Assembly (NCBI RefSeq): GCF_004801395.1
Contig: NZ_SSOA01000007.1
Span: 62,001 to 126,000, forward strand
Direction of reading: 5' to 3'
Source: Gillisella terrae
Lineage (GTDB): Bacteria > Pseudomonadota > Alphaproteobacteria > Rhizobiales > Rhizobiaceae
Length of the DNA stretch: 64,000 bases
Shown here: in pieces, positions 16,590 to 25,900 of the stretch
Layout: every line of letters begins with the position of its first letter
Numbering within the stretch: the stretch's first letter is position 1
Position numbers and translations under genes: made by a program
Notes under the pieces: generated by a model
What the model saw: the letters and a program-made list of their open reading frames with translations, nothing else
Told to the model about the DNA's origin: nothing
Database searches by the model: none

Positions 16590-18413
16590 TTATTCGTCGC
16601 TCATCTTCAGGGCGGCAATAAAGGCTTCCTGCGGAATCTCGACCTTGCCGAACTGGCGCATGCGCTTCTTACCCGCCTTCTGCTTGTCCAGCAGCTTGCG
16701 TTTACGGCTGGCGTCGCCGCCGTAGCACTTGGCGGTTACGTCCTTGCGCAGCGCCGAGATGGTTTCGCGGGCAATGACATTGCTGCCAATCGCGGCCTGA
16801 ATCGGGATTTTGAACATGTGCTTGGGGATCAGATCCTTGAGCTTTTCGCACATGTCGCGGCCACGCTTTTCGGCGGCCATGCGGTGCACCATCATCGAGA
16901 GCGCATCCACCGGCTCGCCGTTGACGAGGATCGACATCTTCACCAGATTGCCCTCGCGATGGCCATCCAGATGATAGTCAAACGAGGCATAGCCCTTGGA
17001 GATCGATTTCAAACGGTCGTAGAAATCGAACACCACTTCGTTGAGCGGCAGCTCATAGGTCAGCATGGCGCGCTTGCCAACGTAAGTCAGCTCGGTCTGA
17101 ATGCCGCGGCGGTCCTGACACAGTTTCAAAATGCCACCCAGATAATCATCCGGCGTCAGAATCGTTGCCTTGATCCATGGCTCGTGTATTTCGGAAATGC
17201 GCACCGGATCGGGCATGTCGGCCGGATTGTGCAGCTCGCGTTCAGAGCCATCGGTCATGAACATCTTGTAGACAACAGACGGGGCGGTGGCGATCAGATC
17301 AAGGTCAAACTCGCGCTCCAGCCGCTCCTGAATGATTTCCAGATGCAGAAGGCCGAGGAAGCCGCAGCGGAAACCAAAGCCCAGCGCTGCCGAGCTTTCC
17401 ATTTCAAACGAGAACGATGCATCATTGAGGCGCAGCTTGCCCATGGCCGAGCGCAGATCTTCAAAATCCGCCGCATCAACCGGGAAGAGACCGCAGAACA
17501 CCACCGGCTGGGCGGGCTTGAAGCCGGGCAGCATGGTGGCAGTGGGGCGCTTGTCTTCGGTAATGGTATCACCAACGCGGGTGTCGGCCACTTCCTTGAT
17601 CGAGCCGGTGAAAAAGCCAATTTCGCCCGGTCCAAGGCTGTCCACGGTCAGCATTTTTGGCGTGAGAACGCCAACGCGCTCGACCTGATATTTGGCATCC
17701 GTGCCCATCATGCGAATGGTCTGGCCCTTGCTCAAGACGCCGTCAATGACGCGCACCAGAACCATAACGCCAAGGTAGGTGTCGTACCAGCTATCCACCA
17801 AGAGGGCTTTCAGCGGGCCTTTGTCACCCAGTTCGCTTTTGGGGGCTGGCAATTGCTTGACAATGGCTTCCAGCACATCGGGAATGCCAAGACCGGTCTT
17901 GGCCGAAATCAGCACCGCTTCGGATGCATCAATGCCAATAACCTCTTCGATCTGTTCCTTGATGCGATCAGGTTCGGCCGCAGGCAGGTCGATCTTGTTG
18001 AGAACCGTAACGATCTCATGGTTGTTGTCGATGGCCTGATAGACGTTGGCCAGCGTTTGCGCTTCCACGCCCTGGGATGCATCCACCACCAGCAGCGAGC
18101 CTTCGCAGGCCGAGAGCGAGCGCGAGACTTCGTAGGCAAAGTCAACGTGGCCGGGGGTGTCGATCAGGTTGAGCACATAGGTTTCGCCATCATTGGCCTT
18201 ATAGTGCAAGCGCACGGTCTGGGCCTTGATGGTAATGCCGCGTTCGCGCTCGATGTCCATGCTGTCGAGCACCTGCTCCGACATATCGCGCTCCGCCAAT
18301 CCTCCTGTGGATTGAATCAGGCGGTCTGCCAGCGTCGATTTGCCGTGGTCAATATGGGCCACGATCGAAAAGTTGCGGATATGGTCGAGAGGGGTGCGGT
18401 TATCTGTGCTCAT
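16590..18413 (-). CDS. lepA: Elongation factor 4 (LepA), back-translocating GTPase
   Basis: Ribosome-bound GTPase that promotes back-translocation. 607 residues, the normal length. Switch and nucleotide motifs: AHIDHGKST (G1, residues 19-27), DTPGHVDF (G3), LNKIDLP (G4), and SAKTG (G5). The C-terminal LepA-specific domain ends with the basic [20 protein letters not shown] segment that enters the decoding region. It is transcribed alone on the minus strand, with 147 bp between it and the upstream short ftsZ. Confidence 0.97.
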   Translation of the reverse strand: MSTDNRTPLDHIRNFSIVAHIDHGKSTLADRLIQSTGGLAERDMSEQVLDSMDIERERGITIKAQTVRLHYKANDGETYVLNLIDTPGHVDFAYEVSRSLSACEGSLLVVDASQGVEAQTLANVYQAIDNNHEIVTVLNKIDLPAAEPDRIKEQIEEVIGIDASEAVLISAKTGLGIPDVLEAIVKQLPAPKSELGDKGPLKALLVDSWYDTYLGVMVLVRVIDGVLSKGQTIRMMGTDAKYQVERVGVLTPKMLTVDSLGPGEIGFFTGSIKEVADTRVGDTITEDKRPTATMLPGFKPAQPVVFCGLFPVDAADFEDLRSAMGKLRLNDASFSFEMESSAALGFGFRCGFLGLLHLEIIQERLEREFDLDLIATAPSVVYKMFMTDGSERELHNPADMPDPVRISEIHEPWIKATILTPDDYLGGILKLCQDRRGIQTELTYVGKRAMLTYELPLNEVVFDFYDRLKSISKGYASFDYHLDGHREGNLVKMSILVNGEPVDALSMMVHRMAAEKRGRDMCEKLKDLIPKHMFKIPIQAAIGSNVIARETISALRKDVTAKCYGGDASRKRKLLDKQKAGKKRMRQFGKVEIPQEAFIAALKMSDE

Positions 18414-18424
18414 AAGGTTCGCAT

Positions 18425-18475
18425 ATAGAGCATTTCAAGGAAAACTGTGAAGCGGTTTTCCGCCTGAAAATGCGA
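18425..18475. repeat. Short palindromic rhizobial repeat (TAGAGC... type)
   Basis: TAGAGCATTTCAAGGAAAAC, then GAAGCGGTTTTCC...TGAAAATGCG, an imperfect inverted repeat immediately upstream of lepA. It begins with the same TAGAGC/T word as the elements at 28275, 54919, 55111 and 59901. It may be part of the lepA leader RNA. Confidence 0.5.
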
Positions 18476-18560
18476 AAAGAGAAAAGTATTTGCGCCCCGC
18501 ACGTCTCAAACTGGAAATGCGAGGCTTTTGGCTGATATTTTTGACCGCACAGGCGGGGTT

Positions 18561-19547
18561 TTAGCCCTGTGGCTGCGGATATCCGTCGTCGCCAAGGCCG
18601 GTTGCCACAACCGATACCCGGAACGTGCCATCCAGCTCCTTGTCAAAGATCGCGCCGACCACAATATCGGCTTCATCATAGACTTCGTCGCGGATGCGGG
18701 TTGCGGCTTCGTCGACTTCAAACAGCGTCATGTCCATGCCGCCGGAGATGGAAATCAGTACGCCCTTGGCACCGCGCATGGAAACTTCATCCAGCAACGG
18801 ATTGGCAATGGCGGCTTCGGCGGCCTTGATGGCGCGGCCATCGCCGGTTGCTTCGCCCGTGCCCATCATCGCGCGGCCCATGCCCTTCATGACCGATTTC
18901 ACGTCGGCGAAGTCGAGGTTGATCAGACCTTCCTTGACGATCAGGTCGGTGATGCAGGACACGCCCGAGAACAGAACCCGGTCGGCAATCACAAAGGCAT
19001 CGGCAAAGGTGGTCTTGGCATCGGCAATGCGAAACAGGTTCTGGTTCGGAATGACGATCACGGTGTCGGTGGCTTCACGCAGGCGCTCAATGCCTTCTTC
19101 AGCGGCCATCATGCGGCGGCGGCCTTCAAAGCTGAACGGCTTGGTGACCACGCCAACGGTGAGAATGCCTGCATCGCGGGCAGCACGCGCAATCACAGGG
19201 GCGGCCCCGGTGCCGGTGCCACCGCCCATGCCAGCGGTGACAAAGCACATATGGGTGCCTGCGAGATGATCCATCACCTCATGCAGGGTTTCTTCAGCAG
19301 CCATACGGCCGGTTTCGGGAATAGAGCCCGCACCCAGGCCTTGGGTCATTTCAGCGCCAAGCTGAATGAGGCGAGGGGCTTTGGACATGGCGAGCGCTTG
19401 GGCATCAGTGTTGGCGGCAATAAAGTCCACCCCCTGCAAGCCCTCGGTGATCATGTTGTTGACGGCATTGCCACCGCCGCCGCCAACACCGATCACGGTA
19501 ATCTTCGGCCGCATTTCTTCTATTTGCGGTTTTCTGATTTCGATCAC
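18561..19547 (-). CDS. Short FtsZ paralogue (FtsZ2 type)
   Basis: Tubulin-like GTPase of the division ring. About 328 residues: [13 protein letters not shown] near the N-terminus, tubulin signature [11 protein letters not shown] (about 110-120), and the catalytic T7 loop [11 protein letters not shown]. It stops right after the GTPase core ([12 protein letters not shown]) and lacks the long linker and C-terminal FtsA/ZipA-binding peptide of standard FtsZ. Sinorhizobium and Agrobacterium carry such a short second copy, dispensable or modulatory there. I chose GTG 19547, 5 bp after a perfect AAGGAGA site, rather than ATG 19592 which has no such site. Main ftsZ should sit elsewhere in the dcw cluster. 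Confidence 0.9.
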   Translation of the reverse strand: MIEIRKPQIEEMRPKITVIGVGGGGGNAVNNMITEGLQGVDFIAANTDAQALAMSKAPRLIQLGAEMTQGLGAGSIPETGRMAAEETLHEVMDHLAGTHMCFVTAGMGGGTGTGAAPVIARAARDAGILTVGVVTKPFSFEGRRRMMAAEEGIERLREATDTVIVIPNQNLFRIADAKTTFADAFVIADRVLFSGVSCITDLIVKEGLINLDFADVKSVMKGMGRAMMGTGEATGDGRAIKAAEAAIANPLLDEVSMRGAKGVLISISGGMDMTLFEVDEAATRIRDEVYDEADIVVGAIFDKELDGTFRVSVVATGLGDDGYPQPQG

Positions 19548-19716
19548 GTTTGTCTCCTTGGGTCTGGGCGTCGGCAAATTGCCACCGCGCACGAATCACA
19601 CACTCTCTTGCCACGGGAAAAAGGCCGGGAGTTGGGCGACATGCAAGAGGCTTGTTGATGAAACATCATTTTCCTTGAGCGAGGATGACCAGAAATGCGC
19701 TTGACTCTATTAAATG

Positions 19717-19734
19717 ATCATAGTTTTCTATGAT
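19717..19734. promoter_or_regulatory. Inverted repeat ATCATAG-TTTT-CTATGAT at regulator start (probable operator)
   Basis: A perfect 7-4-7 palindrome lying between a TTGACT -35-like box (19701-19706) and the start codon of the HTH-cupin gene. It overlaps the expected -10 and even the first possible ATG (19730). The layout suits a self-repressed XRE regulator. Sequence seen directly; function inferred. Confidence 0.6.
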
Positions 19735-19735
19735 A

Positions 19736-20317
19736 ATGGAAAATGACAGCGATAATTTTGACAATAGCATAGCAGACCGTCTCAAGGCATTGCGCATGGC
19801 GCGGGGCCTCACGCTGGATCAATTGGCCGAGCAATCGGGCGTCAGCCGTGCCATGATTTCACGCATTGAGCGCGCGCAAGCCAGCCCAACGGCGGCCCTG
19901 CTGGCACGGCTTTGCTCAGCATTGGGCCAATCCCTGTCGGTGTTTTTTGCGCCCGCCGAAGAGAACGCACCGCTTGCCCGCTTCGCACAGCAACCCGTCT
20001 GGAAAGACCCGGAAACCGGCTACCTGCGCCGCTCGGTGTCTCCTCCTGGCACAGGCTCTTCGATTGATGTGGTTGAGGTGGAATTTCCGCCCGGTGCATC
20101 CGTGCATTTCGCATCCCAACCCGCCAGCCGCAATCAGTGGCAGCATGTCTGGCTGTTTGAAGGCCGCATGGAGCTGACTGTTGGCGATGTGGTGCATGTG
20201 CTGGATGCGGGCGATTGCCTGCACATGAACATTGGCGATGTCCACGCCTTTCGCAATCCAACGTCAAATATAGCCCGCTATGGGGTTATCATTCATCTTG
20301 GCCATTCAGCTTTTTAA
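19736..20317 (+). CDS. XRE-family transcriptional regulator with C-terminal cupin
   Basis: DNA-binding regulator of about 193 residues. An HTH-3 domain at about 11-67 (LKALRMARGLTLDQLAEQSG, then SRAMISRIERAQASPT) is joined to a cupin domain at about 100-190 that binds a small ligand. This fold is used by SutR- and PuuR-type regulators. Start ATG 19736 leaves the palindrome at 19717 upstream of or at the start; ATG 19730 is in frame and also possible. A GNAT gene follows after 9 bp, so the two form an operon, and the regulator probably controls both. Confidence 0.9.
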   Translation: MENDSDNFDNSIADRLKALRMARGLTLDQLAEQSGVSRAMISRIERAQASPTAALLARLCSALGQSLSVFFAPAEENAPLARFAQQPVWKDPETGYLRRSVSPPGTGSSIDVVEVEFPPGASVHFASQPASRNQWQHVWLFEGRMELTVGDVVHVLDAGDCLHMNIGDVHAFRNPTSNIARYGVIIHLGHSAF

Positions 20318-20326
20318 GAGGTTTTC

Positions 20327-20866
20327 ATGACGATCATGCGCGCGCTGAATGCCCATCAGGCAAGAGAAGCAATACCGGCCCTTTGCGATATTCTTTGTGA
20401 TTGCGTCGAGGGTGGAGCATCGGTTGGCTTCATGCAGCCAATCGAGACGGACACGGCGCGCGCCTTCTGGCACGGCGTTGCAGATGCCGTCGAGGCCGGT
20501 GATGTCGTGCTGTTGGCCGCAGAACAGGAGGGCAAAATTGTCGGGACGGTGCAACTGTCGCTAAACCAGCCGCCCAACCAACCCCATCGCGCCGATGTGA
20601 AAAAACTGCTGGTCCATCGCAGCGCGCGCGGCCTTGGCCTCTCGCGCCTGTTGATGACCGAGCTTGAAAAGCAGGCAGTGTTGGCTCGCAAAAGCCTGTT
20701 GGTACTGGATACCGCCACGGGCGAAGCGGCAGAGGTCATTTATCAAAAGCTTGGCTGGAGCAAGGCCGGTGTTGTGCCGGACTATGCCCTGTTTCCCGAT
20801 GGTCGCTTTTGCGACACCTCGATTTTCTACAAGCGGATTGAAAATACCTCTACCGCCAACCCGTAG
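20327..20866 (+). CDS. GNAT-family N-acetyltransferase
   Basis: Transfers acetyl from acetyl-CoA to an unknown amine. 179 residues, one GNAT domain: strand VVLLAAEQEGKIVGTVQL, then VKKLLVHRSARGLGLSRLLM with the R-x-x-G-x-G/A pyrophosphate loop (RGLGLS), and the terminal YQKLGWSKAGVVPDYALFPDG, which resembles acetyltransferases acting on small molecules such as antibiotics or toxin-like amines. It is co-transcribed with the HTH-cupin regulator 9 bp upstream. The substrate is unknown. Confidence 0.88.
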   Translation: MTIMRALNAHQAREAIPALCDILCDCVEGGASVGFMQPIETDTARAFWHGVADAVEAGDVVLLAAEQEGKIVGTVQLSLNQPPNQPHRADVKKLLVHRSARGLGLSRLLMTELEKQAVLARKSLLVLDTATGEAAEVIYQKLGWSKAGVVPDYALFPDGRFCDTSIFYKRIENTSTANP

Positions 20867-20874
20867 AGCGGGCT

Positions 20875-21063
20875 TTATGAGCTCGCGGAGGTCAGGTCCT
20901 CAACCTTTGCATCCGGCGCGTTCTTTTGAATAGAAGCTATGGCGCTCAAGGCCGAGGCTTTGGCTTTATAGCCTTCGGAGCCGAACATTGTTTCGCCATT
21001 CGAGGCCTTGAAGCGAAATCGGAATTCGCCAGCCTTGTCCTTGTAGACTTCGAACTTATACAT
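20875..21063 (-). CDS. YegP-like DUF1508 protein
   Basis: 62 residues forming a single DUF1508 repeat: MYKFEVYKDKAGEFRFRFKA, NGETMFGSEGYKAKASAL. The family (E. coli YegP has two repeats) has no firmly known role. Strand-opposed and 8 bp from the stop of the GNAT gene. ATG 21063 has GGGAGGAAATC upstream on the minus strand, a good ribosome binding site. Confidence 0.88.
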   Translation of the reverse strand: MYKFEVYKDKAGEFRFRFKASNGETMFGSEGYKAKASALSAIASIQKNAPDAKVEDLTSASS

Positions 21064-21171
21064 GATTTCCTCCCCACTCTTGTGCGTGTAAAGACGAGGT
21101 TACACGCCGATAGTTGGGAATTCAATTGTTCTTTATTATGGGTTTTGAATATCCCGAAATGGAGTTGCGCC

Positions 21172-21480
21172 ATGACCGAAAAACCAAAAATCACCATTCT
21201 CTACTGCACCCAATGCAATTGGCTTTTGCGGGCAGGCTGGATGGCGCAGGAATTGCTGCAAACCTTTGGTGATGATCTTGGCGAGGTCGGGCTTATTCCC
21301 GGCACGGGTGGCAATTTTGAAGTGCGGGTCAATGGCGCGCTGATTTGGGAGCGTAAGCGCGATGGTGGTTTTCCCGGACCAAAGGAATTGAAACAGCGGG
21401 TGCGGGACATGATCGATCCCGAGCGTGATCTCGGCCATGTTGATCGTGTTTCTGTCGATACACATAAGGGCGAAGCATAG
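21172..21480 (+). CDS. SelT/SelW/SelH (Rdx) family thioredoxin-like protein
   Basis: 102 residues; the Rdx fold with a C-x-x-C motif right after the first strand (ITILYCTQCNW). In animal selenoproteins of this family the second Cys is selenocysteine; here it is Cys. The short body GTGGNFEVRVNGALIWERK, DGGFPGPKELKQRVRD matches the family. Role is presumed redox, partners unknown. ATG 21172 follows GGAGTTGCGC; the frame opens at 20926 but that part is antisense to the DUF1508 gene. Confidence 0.9.
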   Translation: MTEKPKITILYCTQCNWLLRAGWMAQELLQTFGDDLGEVGLIPGTGGNFEVRVNGALIWERKRDGGFPGPKELKQRVRDMIDPERDLGHVDRVSVDTHKGEA

Positions 21481-21495
21481 GCCTCGCCCTTATGT
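21462..21495. terminator. Stem-loop at the end of the SelW-like gene
   Basis: CATAAGGGCGA pairs with TCGCCCTTATG across a 10-nt loop that includes the stop codon TAG. It lies between the convergent SelW-like and BA14K genes and probably acts in both directions, though the T-run is short. Confidence 0.65.
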
Positions 21496-21505
21496 CGATT
21501 AGAGT

Positions 21506-22009
21506 TCACCGAAAAGGTGAGCGGCAAATCCGATAGCGTCCATCACGATCCAGATAGCGGTTGCTGTCCGGGTCGTAGGCTCGGTGGTTGTTCAGGCACC
21601 AACGCACATGCGCATCCCAGCCATTGCGTGGCGGTGGTGGCCTGCCATAGCCGGGCGGTGGGCCGGGGCGGTAATAGCCTGGCGGCGGTGGTGGTGGTCT
21701 GCCATAACCCGGTGGAGGTCCGGGCGGCGGGCCGGGGCGATAATAACCCGGCGGTGGCGGCGGAGGCCTGCCATAGCTCGGTGGTGGGCCGGGAGGATAA
21801 TAATTTGGCGGCGGTGGCGGTGGTGGGCGGCCAAAATCGGGCCGATCATAGCAGCCATAGTTGTCGCAGACGTAACGAATGTCGTGAACAAGAGATGTGC
21901 TATTGTCGAAAGGTGCCACCGCAAAAGGCATGGCGGATGACGCTGTCTGCGGCAAGCCGCCAGCAACCATCATCGCAATACCGGCCAAGGCCTTGCGGAA
22001 AAAAGACAT
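21506..22009 (-). CDS. Secreted proline-rich protein with C-terminal BA14K-like domain
   Basis: 167 residues. A signal peptide at 1-26 (KALAGIAMMVAGGL...ASSA), a short Cys-containing region (CDNYGCYDRP), then about 70 residues of Pro/Gly/Tyr repeats built from GYGRPPPPPPGYYRPGPPP-like units, then a BA14K-type tail WDAHVRWCLNNHRAYDPDSN ending YRICRSPFR. BA14K is a rhizobial/Brucella cell-surface domain with reported lectin-like activity. The repeat would span the periplasm or extend at the surface as a flexible stalk. Base composition of the repeat is C-rich on the coding strand. Convergent with the SelW-like gene. Confidence 0.82.
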   Translation of the reverse strand: MSFFRKALAGIAMMVAGGLPQTASSAMPFAVAPFDNSTSLVHDIRYVCDNYGCYDRPDFGRPPPPPPPNYYPPGPPPSYGRPPPPPPGYYRPGPPPGPPPGYGRPPPPPPGYYRPGPPPGYGRPPPPRNGWDAHVRWCLNNHRAYDPDSNRYLDRDGRYRICRSPFR

Positions 22010-22379
22010 TCAGTGCCTCCTCGAAGAATCCGTGAGATTCGGATCATGGTTATGACGTCGCCGTCTGGCATGACGTTTTGCAATAGCATTGCGCGTGATT
22101 CTGCCTCAGCGCCACCTGCTACAGCCTTTTGTCTTCCGGTGATTGGGTGCCATGGTCGATGCAGATGATATATTAGTACTCGTGTTTCGGCTTGTCAGTA
22201 TTTTTCTTTGTATCAATGAAATCAATTATTTCTCGATCAAATTCAAAGGCCTGTCCAAATGTTGAATCGTGATCTGCAAGGTTCATTTTTGCCGCCACAA
22301 AAAAAATACACAGCCTGACATGAAAAGTTCAAAAACCGTGTTGACTTACGCCGTCCAGCCGACTAAATCCCTCGTCAAC
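22010..22379. other. Gene-free region upstream of tRNA-Leu
   Basis: No gene seen. It contains the promoter of the BA14K gene (minus strand) and, at its right end, a clear tRNA promoter: TTGACT at 22341-22346 and CTAAAT at 22363-22368, 16 bp apart, about 12 bp before the tRNA start. Confidence 0.6.
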
Positions 22380-22466
22380 GCCCAGATGGCGGAATTGGTA
22401 GACGCGCCAGCTTCAGGTGCTGGTACTCGCAAGGGTGTGGAGGTTCGAGTCCTCTTCTGGGCACCA
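22380..22466 (+). tRNA. tRNA-Leu (anticodon CAG)
   Basis: Class II tRNA of 87 nt with encoded CCA. Acceptor GCCCAGA pairs with TCTGGGC; the anticodon stem CCAGC/GCTGG holds loop TTCAGGT with CAG at 22414-22416; a long variable arm (ACTCGCAAGGGT) and TPsiC loop GGTTCGAGTCC follow. Own promoter at 22341-22368. Reads CUG codons. Confidence 0.97.
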
Positions 22467-22524
22467 ATTCCTTAATCAAGTCAATGGCTTGATTTAAGAA
22501 TGCCAAAAATGACTACCAAAAATA

Positions 22525-22550
22525 AGCCCGGTTCGCCGGGCTTTTTTTTG
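22525..22550 (+). terminator. Rho-independent terminator after tRNA-Leu
   Basis: AGCCCG, loop GTTCG, CCGGGCT, then a run of eight T. Ends the tRNA-Leu transcript 60 bp after the CCA. Confidence 0.85.
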
Positions 22551-22697
22551 TTCATTTTTCCGCTTTTGAGCAAACGCTGTCCTGTCCTTTGTGCGTCCTA
22601 TCTGGCGCAGGATGCCATCCCTCTCCGCCAGAGGTATCAGCCCTATTTTTCGCGCTTGCAATCCTTCGGTGTGAGTTTTGGTGCGGCGCTGAAAATA

Positions 22698-22804
22698 TTA
22701 CAGCGCCGTGCGCCATATCTGGCGCACGAAGGACGCTGTAACACTTTTAATCTGCTGCATAATTTTCACCTTAAATCGATTCCGATTTAAGGAATTATGC
22801 AGTA
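22698..22804 (+). repeat. RIME-like two-hairpin repeat, copy 5
   Basis: Hairpin 1 is strong here: TTACAGCG, CGTGCGCC, loop ATATC, GGCGCACG, then CGCTGTAA. Hairpin 2: CTGCATAATT and CCTTAAATCG against CGATTTAAGG and AATTATGCAG. Same orientation as the other full copies. Lies 130 bp before the phosphatase-autotransporter gene; the remaining bases 22551-22697 and 22805-22937 hold no gene I can see. Confidence 0.85.
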
Positions 22805-22943
22805 GGAATGCCTCAATAAAGTCGTGCCTTGAAAAAATGTGTCACAATTAAGGCATGTCACACAGTTGTTAATCAGCGCCTCTATTCAGCCCCGGCATCT
22901 TCCCATCCGTTTGCTTAAAACGAAATATTAAGAGGTCGTGACA

Positions 22944-25900
22944 TTGTCCGGAATTGAAAAGCTGCGCTTCTCCACAGCGCTTGGCGTGGTTCTTGCTGTT
23001 TGCCCCGCTGCTGCGATGGCGCAGGAAGCCTATTTGAACAAGGATGTCCCCGCATTTGTGGACACCGGCGCAACCAACCAGCGCGGCGATGCGCGCTACG
23101 CCACAAAGGACACCAACGCCGCTGTGCGTTTGCTGAGCGGCTTTTTGCAGATCTGGCAGCCTCGGACACCATTTGTCGATGCGGGTGTTTCCGCACCGGC
23201 GCGGGATGGTTTTCCTGCTGTGTCGCAGACCGATTGGGATGGCATTCCCGGCAGCGCCACCGATGGCACGATCCTTAATCGGGCAGTGCATGATTATAAT
23301 ATTCAGTATGTGGTCAATGCCACACGCAATCGCACCGCTCAGCAGGCCGTTGATGCCTATCTCGATGACCGTCGCGGCAAGGCAATCAGCGTGTTGGACG
23401 GCCTTGGCCCGCTGCAAAATGCCTGGGTCAAGGGCACGAAGCAATTCACCACCATTCTGGGCGTGGCACCTGATGCCACAAGCGTGAAATACGATGATCA
23501 GGGCAACAACACCGGCATTGATAGCAGCAGCAATGCCGATTTGGGGCTGGCCGTCGATCTGCTCAATCGTGTCGGTTATGATGCCTCCACAGAGCCTTCA
23601 AAGCGCTATTTCAAATATGGCCGTCCGTTCCGCTGGTCCAGCGATGTCGCCCTTTTGCCAACGTTGGTTCCTGCCAAGAGCAGCAGCCCGGTCACGGATG
23701 GCGGTTTTCCAAGCGGGCATACGGCTGAAGCATGGCGCGATGCTTTGACCATGGCCTATCTGGTGCCTCAGCGTTTTCAGGAAATGGTAACACGCGCTGT
23801 TATGCTGGGCGACAACCGCATTCTTGCCGGCATGCATTCACCGCTGGATGTGATTGGCGGGCGTATGTTGGGTACGGCATCTGTGGTCTATAATCTCAAT
23901 CGCCAGAATGGCGATTCAGGTTTCAACTGGCAGGATCTGAAAAATCAGGCCTTTCAGCAGACACAGGCCTGGCTGAAGAAAGAAACCAATTCGACAACGG
24001 CGACCGATCTGTATGTGGCAGCCCATGCGGCTGATCTTTCCACAGATCGCTTCGCCAGCCGCGAGGCCAATGCGGCCTACGTGTCGCAGCGCCTCACCTA
24101 TGGCTTCGCGCCGATTGGTGCCACAGACAAGCCAGCCTTTGTGCCCAAAGGGGCTGAAGTTTTGCTGGAAACACGCATGCCTTATCTGAGCGCCGATCAG
24201 CGCCGCGCGGTTTTGGCAACCACTGCTCTGCCCTCGGGCTATCCGGTGATGGATGATGCCGAAGGCTATGGCCGTCTCAACCTGTTTGCCGCTGCCGATG
24301 GCTACGGTGCGTTCTGGCAGGATGTGACCGTCAATATGGACAAAAGCCTTGATGGCTTTAATGCTTTCGATGCCTGGCGCAATGACATTGGCGGTAGCGG
24401 CAAGCTGACCAAGCAGGGCACCGGCACATTGATGCTGACGGGTCTCAACACCTATTCTGGCGGCACCCGCATCAGCGGCGGCATGCTGGTGGGCACCAAT
24501 GGCAATGCCTTTGGTACTGGCCCTGTTCAGGTTGATGCCAATGGACAGATGGTGGTCAACACGCTGGTCACCAGCACGCTGGCCAACACCATTTCCGGTA
24601 CTGGCGTGTTTGAAAAACGCGGCACGGGCACACTTCTTTACACCGGCAATGGTTCGCAGTTCACGGGCACAACGCTGATCAGTGGCGGTCGTTTTTCTGT
24701 CAACGGTTCGTGGGGCAGTGCGCTTGAGCTGGAAAGTGGTGCCAATCTTGGCGGTAACGGCACGGTTGGCAGCGTTACGCTGAAAAGCGGCAGCCGCCTT
24801 TCACCTGGCAACTCCATTGGCACTCTGAACGTCAATGGCAATCTGACCCTTGCGCCGGGCTCCACCTATGATCTGGAAATTGCCAATGATGGCCGGTCTG
24901 ACCGCACAATCGTCAGCGGCACGGCTGCCGTCAACGGTGCCAACCTGAATGTCATTACCATGGATCCAACGGTCAGCTATGCGGCAGGCCAGTCCTATTC
25001 CTTCCTGACGGCAGGCAGTGTCACCGGGCAGTTCAGCAATTTGCAGATCGATTCAGCCTTCATCAATTCGAAGCTCTTCTATTCCCCAACCGATGTCACG
25101 TTGCGGCTTTCCAGCTGGGGTGGCCGGGCCTTTACCACGGCGGCACAAACGCCAAATCAGCTGGCAGCGGCCTCCGCGCTGGACAAGCTTGATCAGTCCG
25201 CAGGCTCCAGCAGCCTGCCGCTGTACAACACTGTTCTGTTCATGAACGCCGACAATGCGCGCAAAGCCTTTGATCAGGTTTCCGGCGAAGACCATGCCAG
25301 TGTTCAATCGGCCCTTCTCAGCAATTCCCGCTTTGTCAGTTCCATGGCGCTTGACCGGCTCTATGATGGAGACACCGGTTTCTGGACCTCCGGCTACGGG
25401 GCGCGTACCCACTTTGGCAGCGATGGCAATGCCGCGTCCTATGATCTGTCCGGTGGCGGCGTCTTCTTTGGTGGTGATGGCTTTGTCGCTGATCACGTTC
25501 GTCTTGGTGCTCTGACAGGCTGGGGCCATTCCGAGCTCAACAATGATCGCACCAGCGGATCAAGCAATATCGACAGCTATCACATTGGCGTCTATGGCGG
25601 TGTGGATATTGGCCAACTGGCTCTGAATGCCGGCGCAGCCTACAGCTTGAACCAGACCGATGTGAAGCGCTCCGTATCGTTTGGCAATTTCTCCGACAGG
25701 CTGACAAGCGATTACAACAGCGGTCTTGCCCAGTTCTTTGGTGAGGCAAGCTATGCTGTGAAGTTGAATGATCAGCTCACGCTGTCGCCGTTTGCCAATC
25801 TGTCCCACGCCATTCTGTCCACAAACGGCTTTTCCGAAAAGGGCGGTGCGGCAGCGCTTTCCTCATCGGATAATGATGCGCGGGCAACCTTCAGCACTGT

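Noticed and set aside
16494..18428. 644-codon open frame on the plus strand
   Set aside because: It is antisense to lepA over its whole length, with the His/Gln-rich make-up typical of the reverse frame of a GC-rich gene. lepA itself is certain.
18528..19658. 376-codon plus-strand frame
   Set aside because: Shadow of the short ftsZ; the Gly/His composition is that of the reverse strand.
21517..22035. Plus-strand frames opposite the BA14K gene
   Set aside because: They mirror the proline repeat (rich in Ala/Gly/Cys/His) and have no signal or domain.
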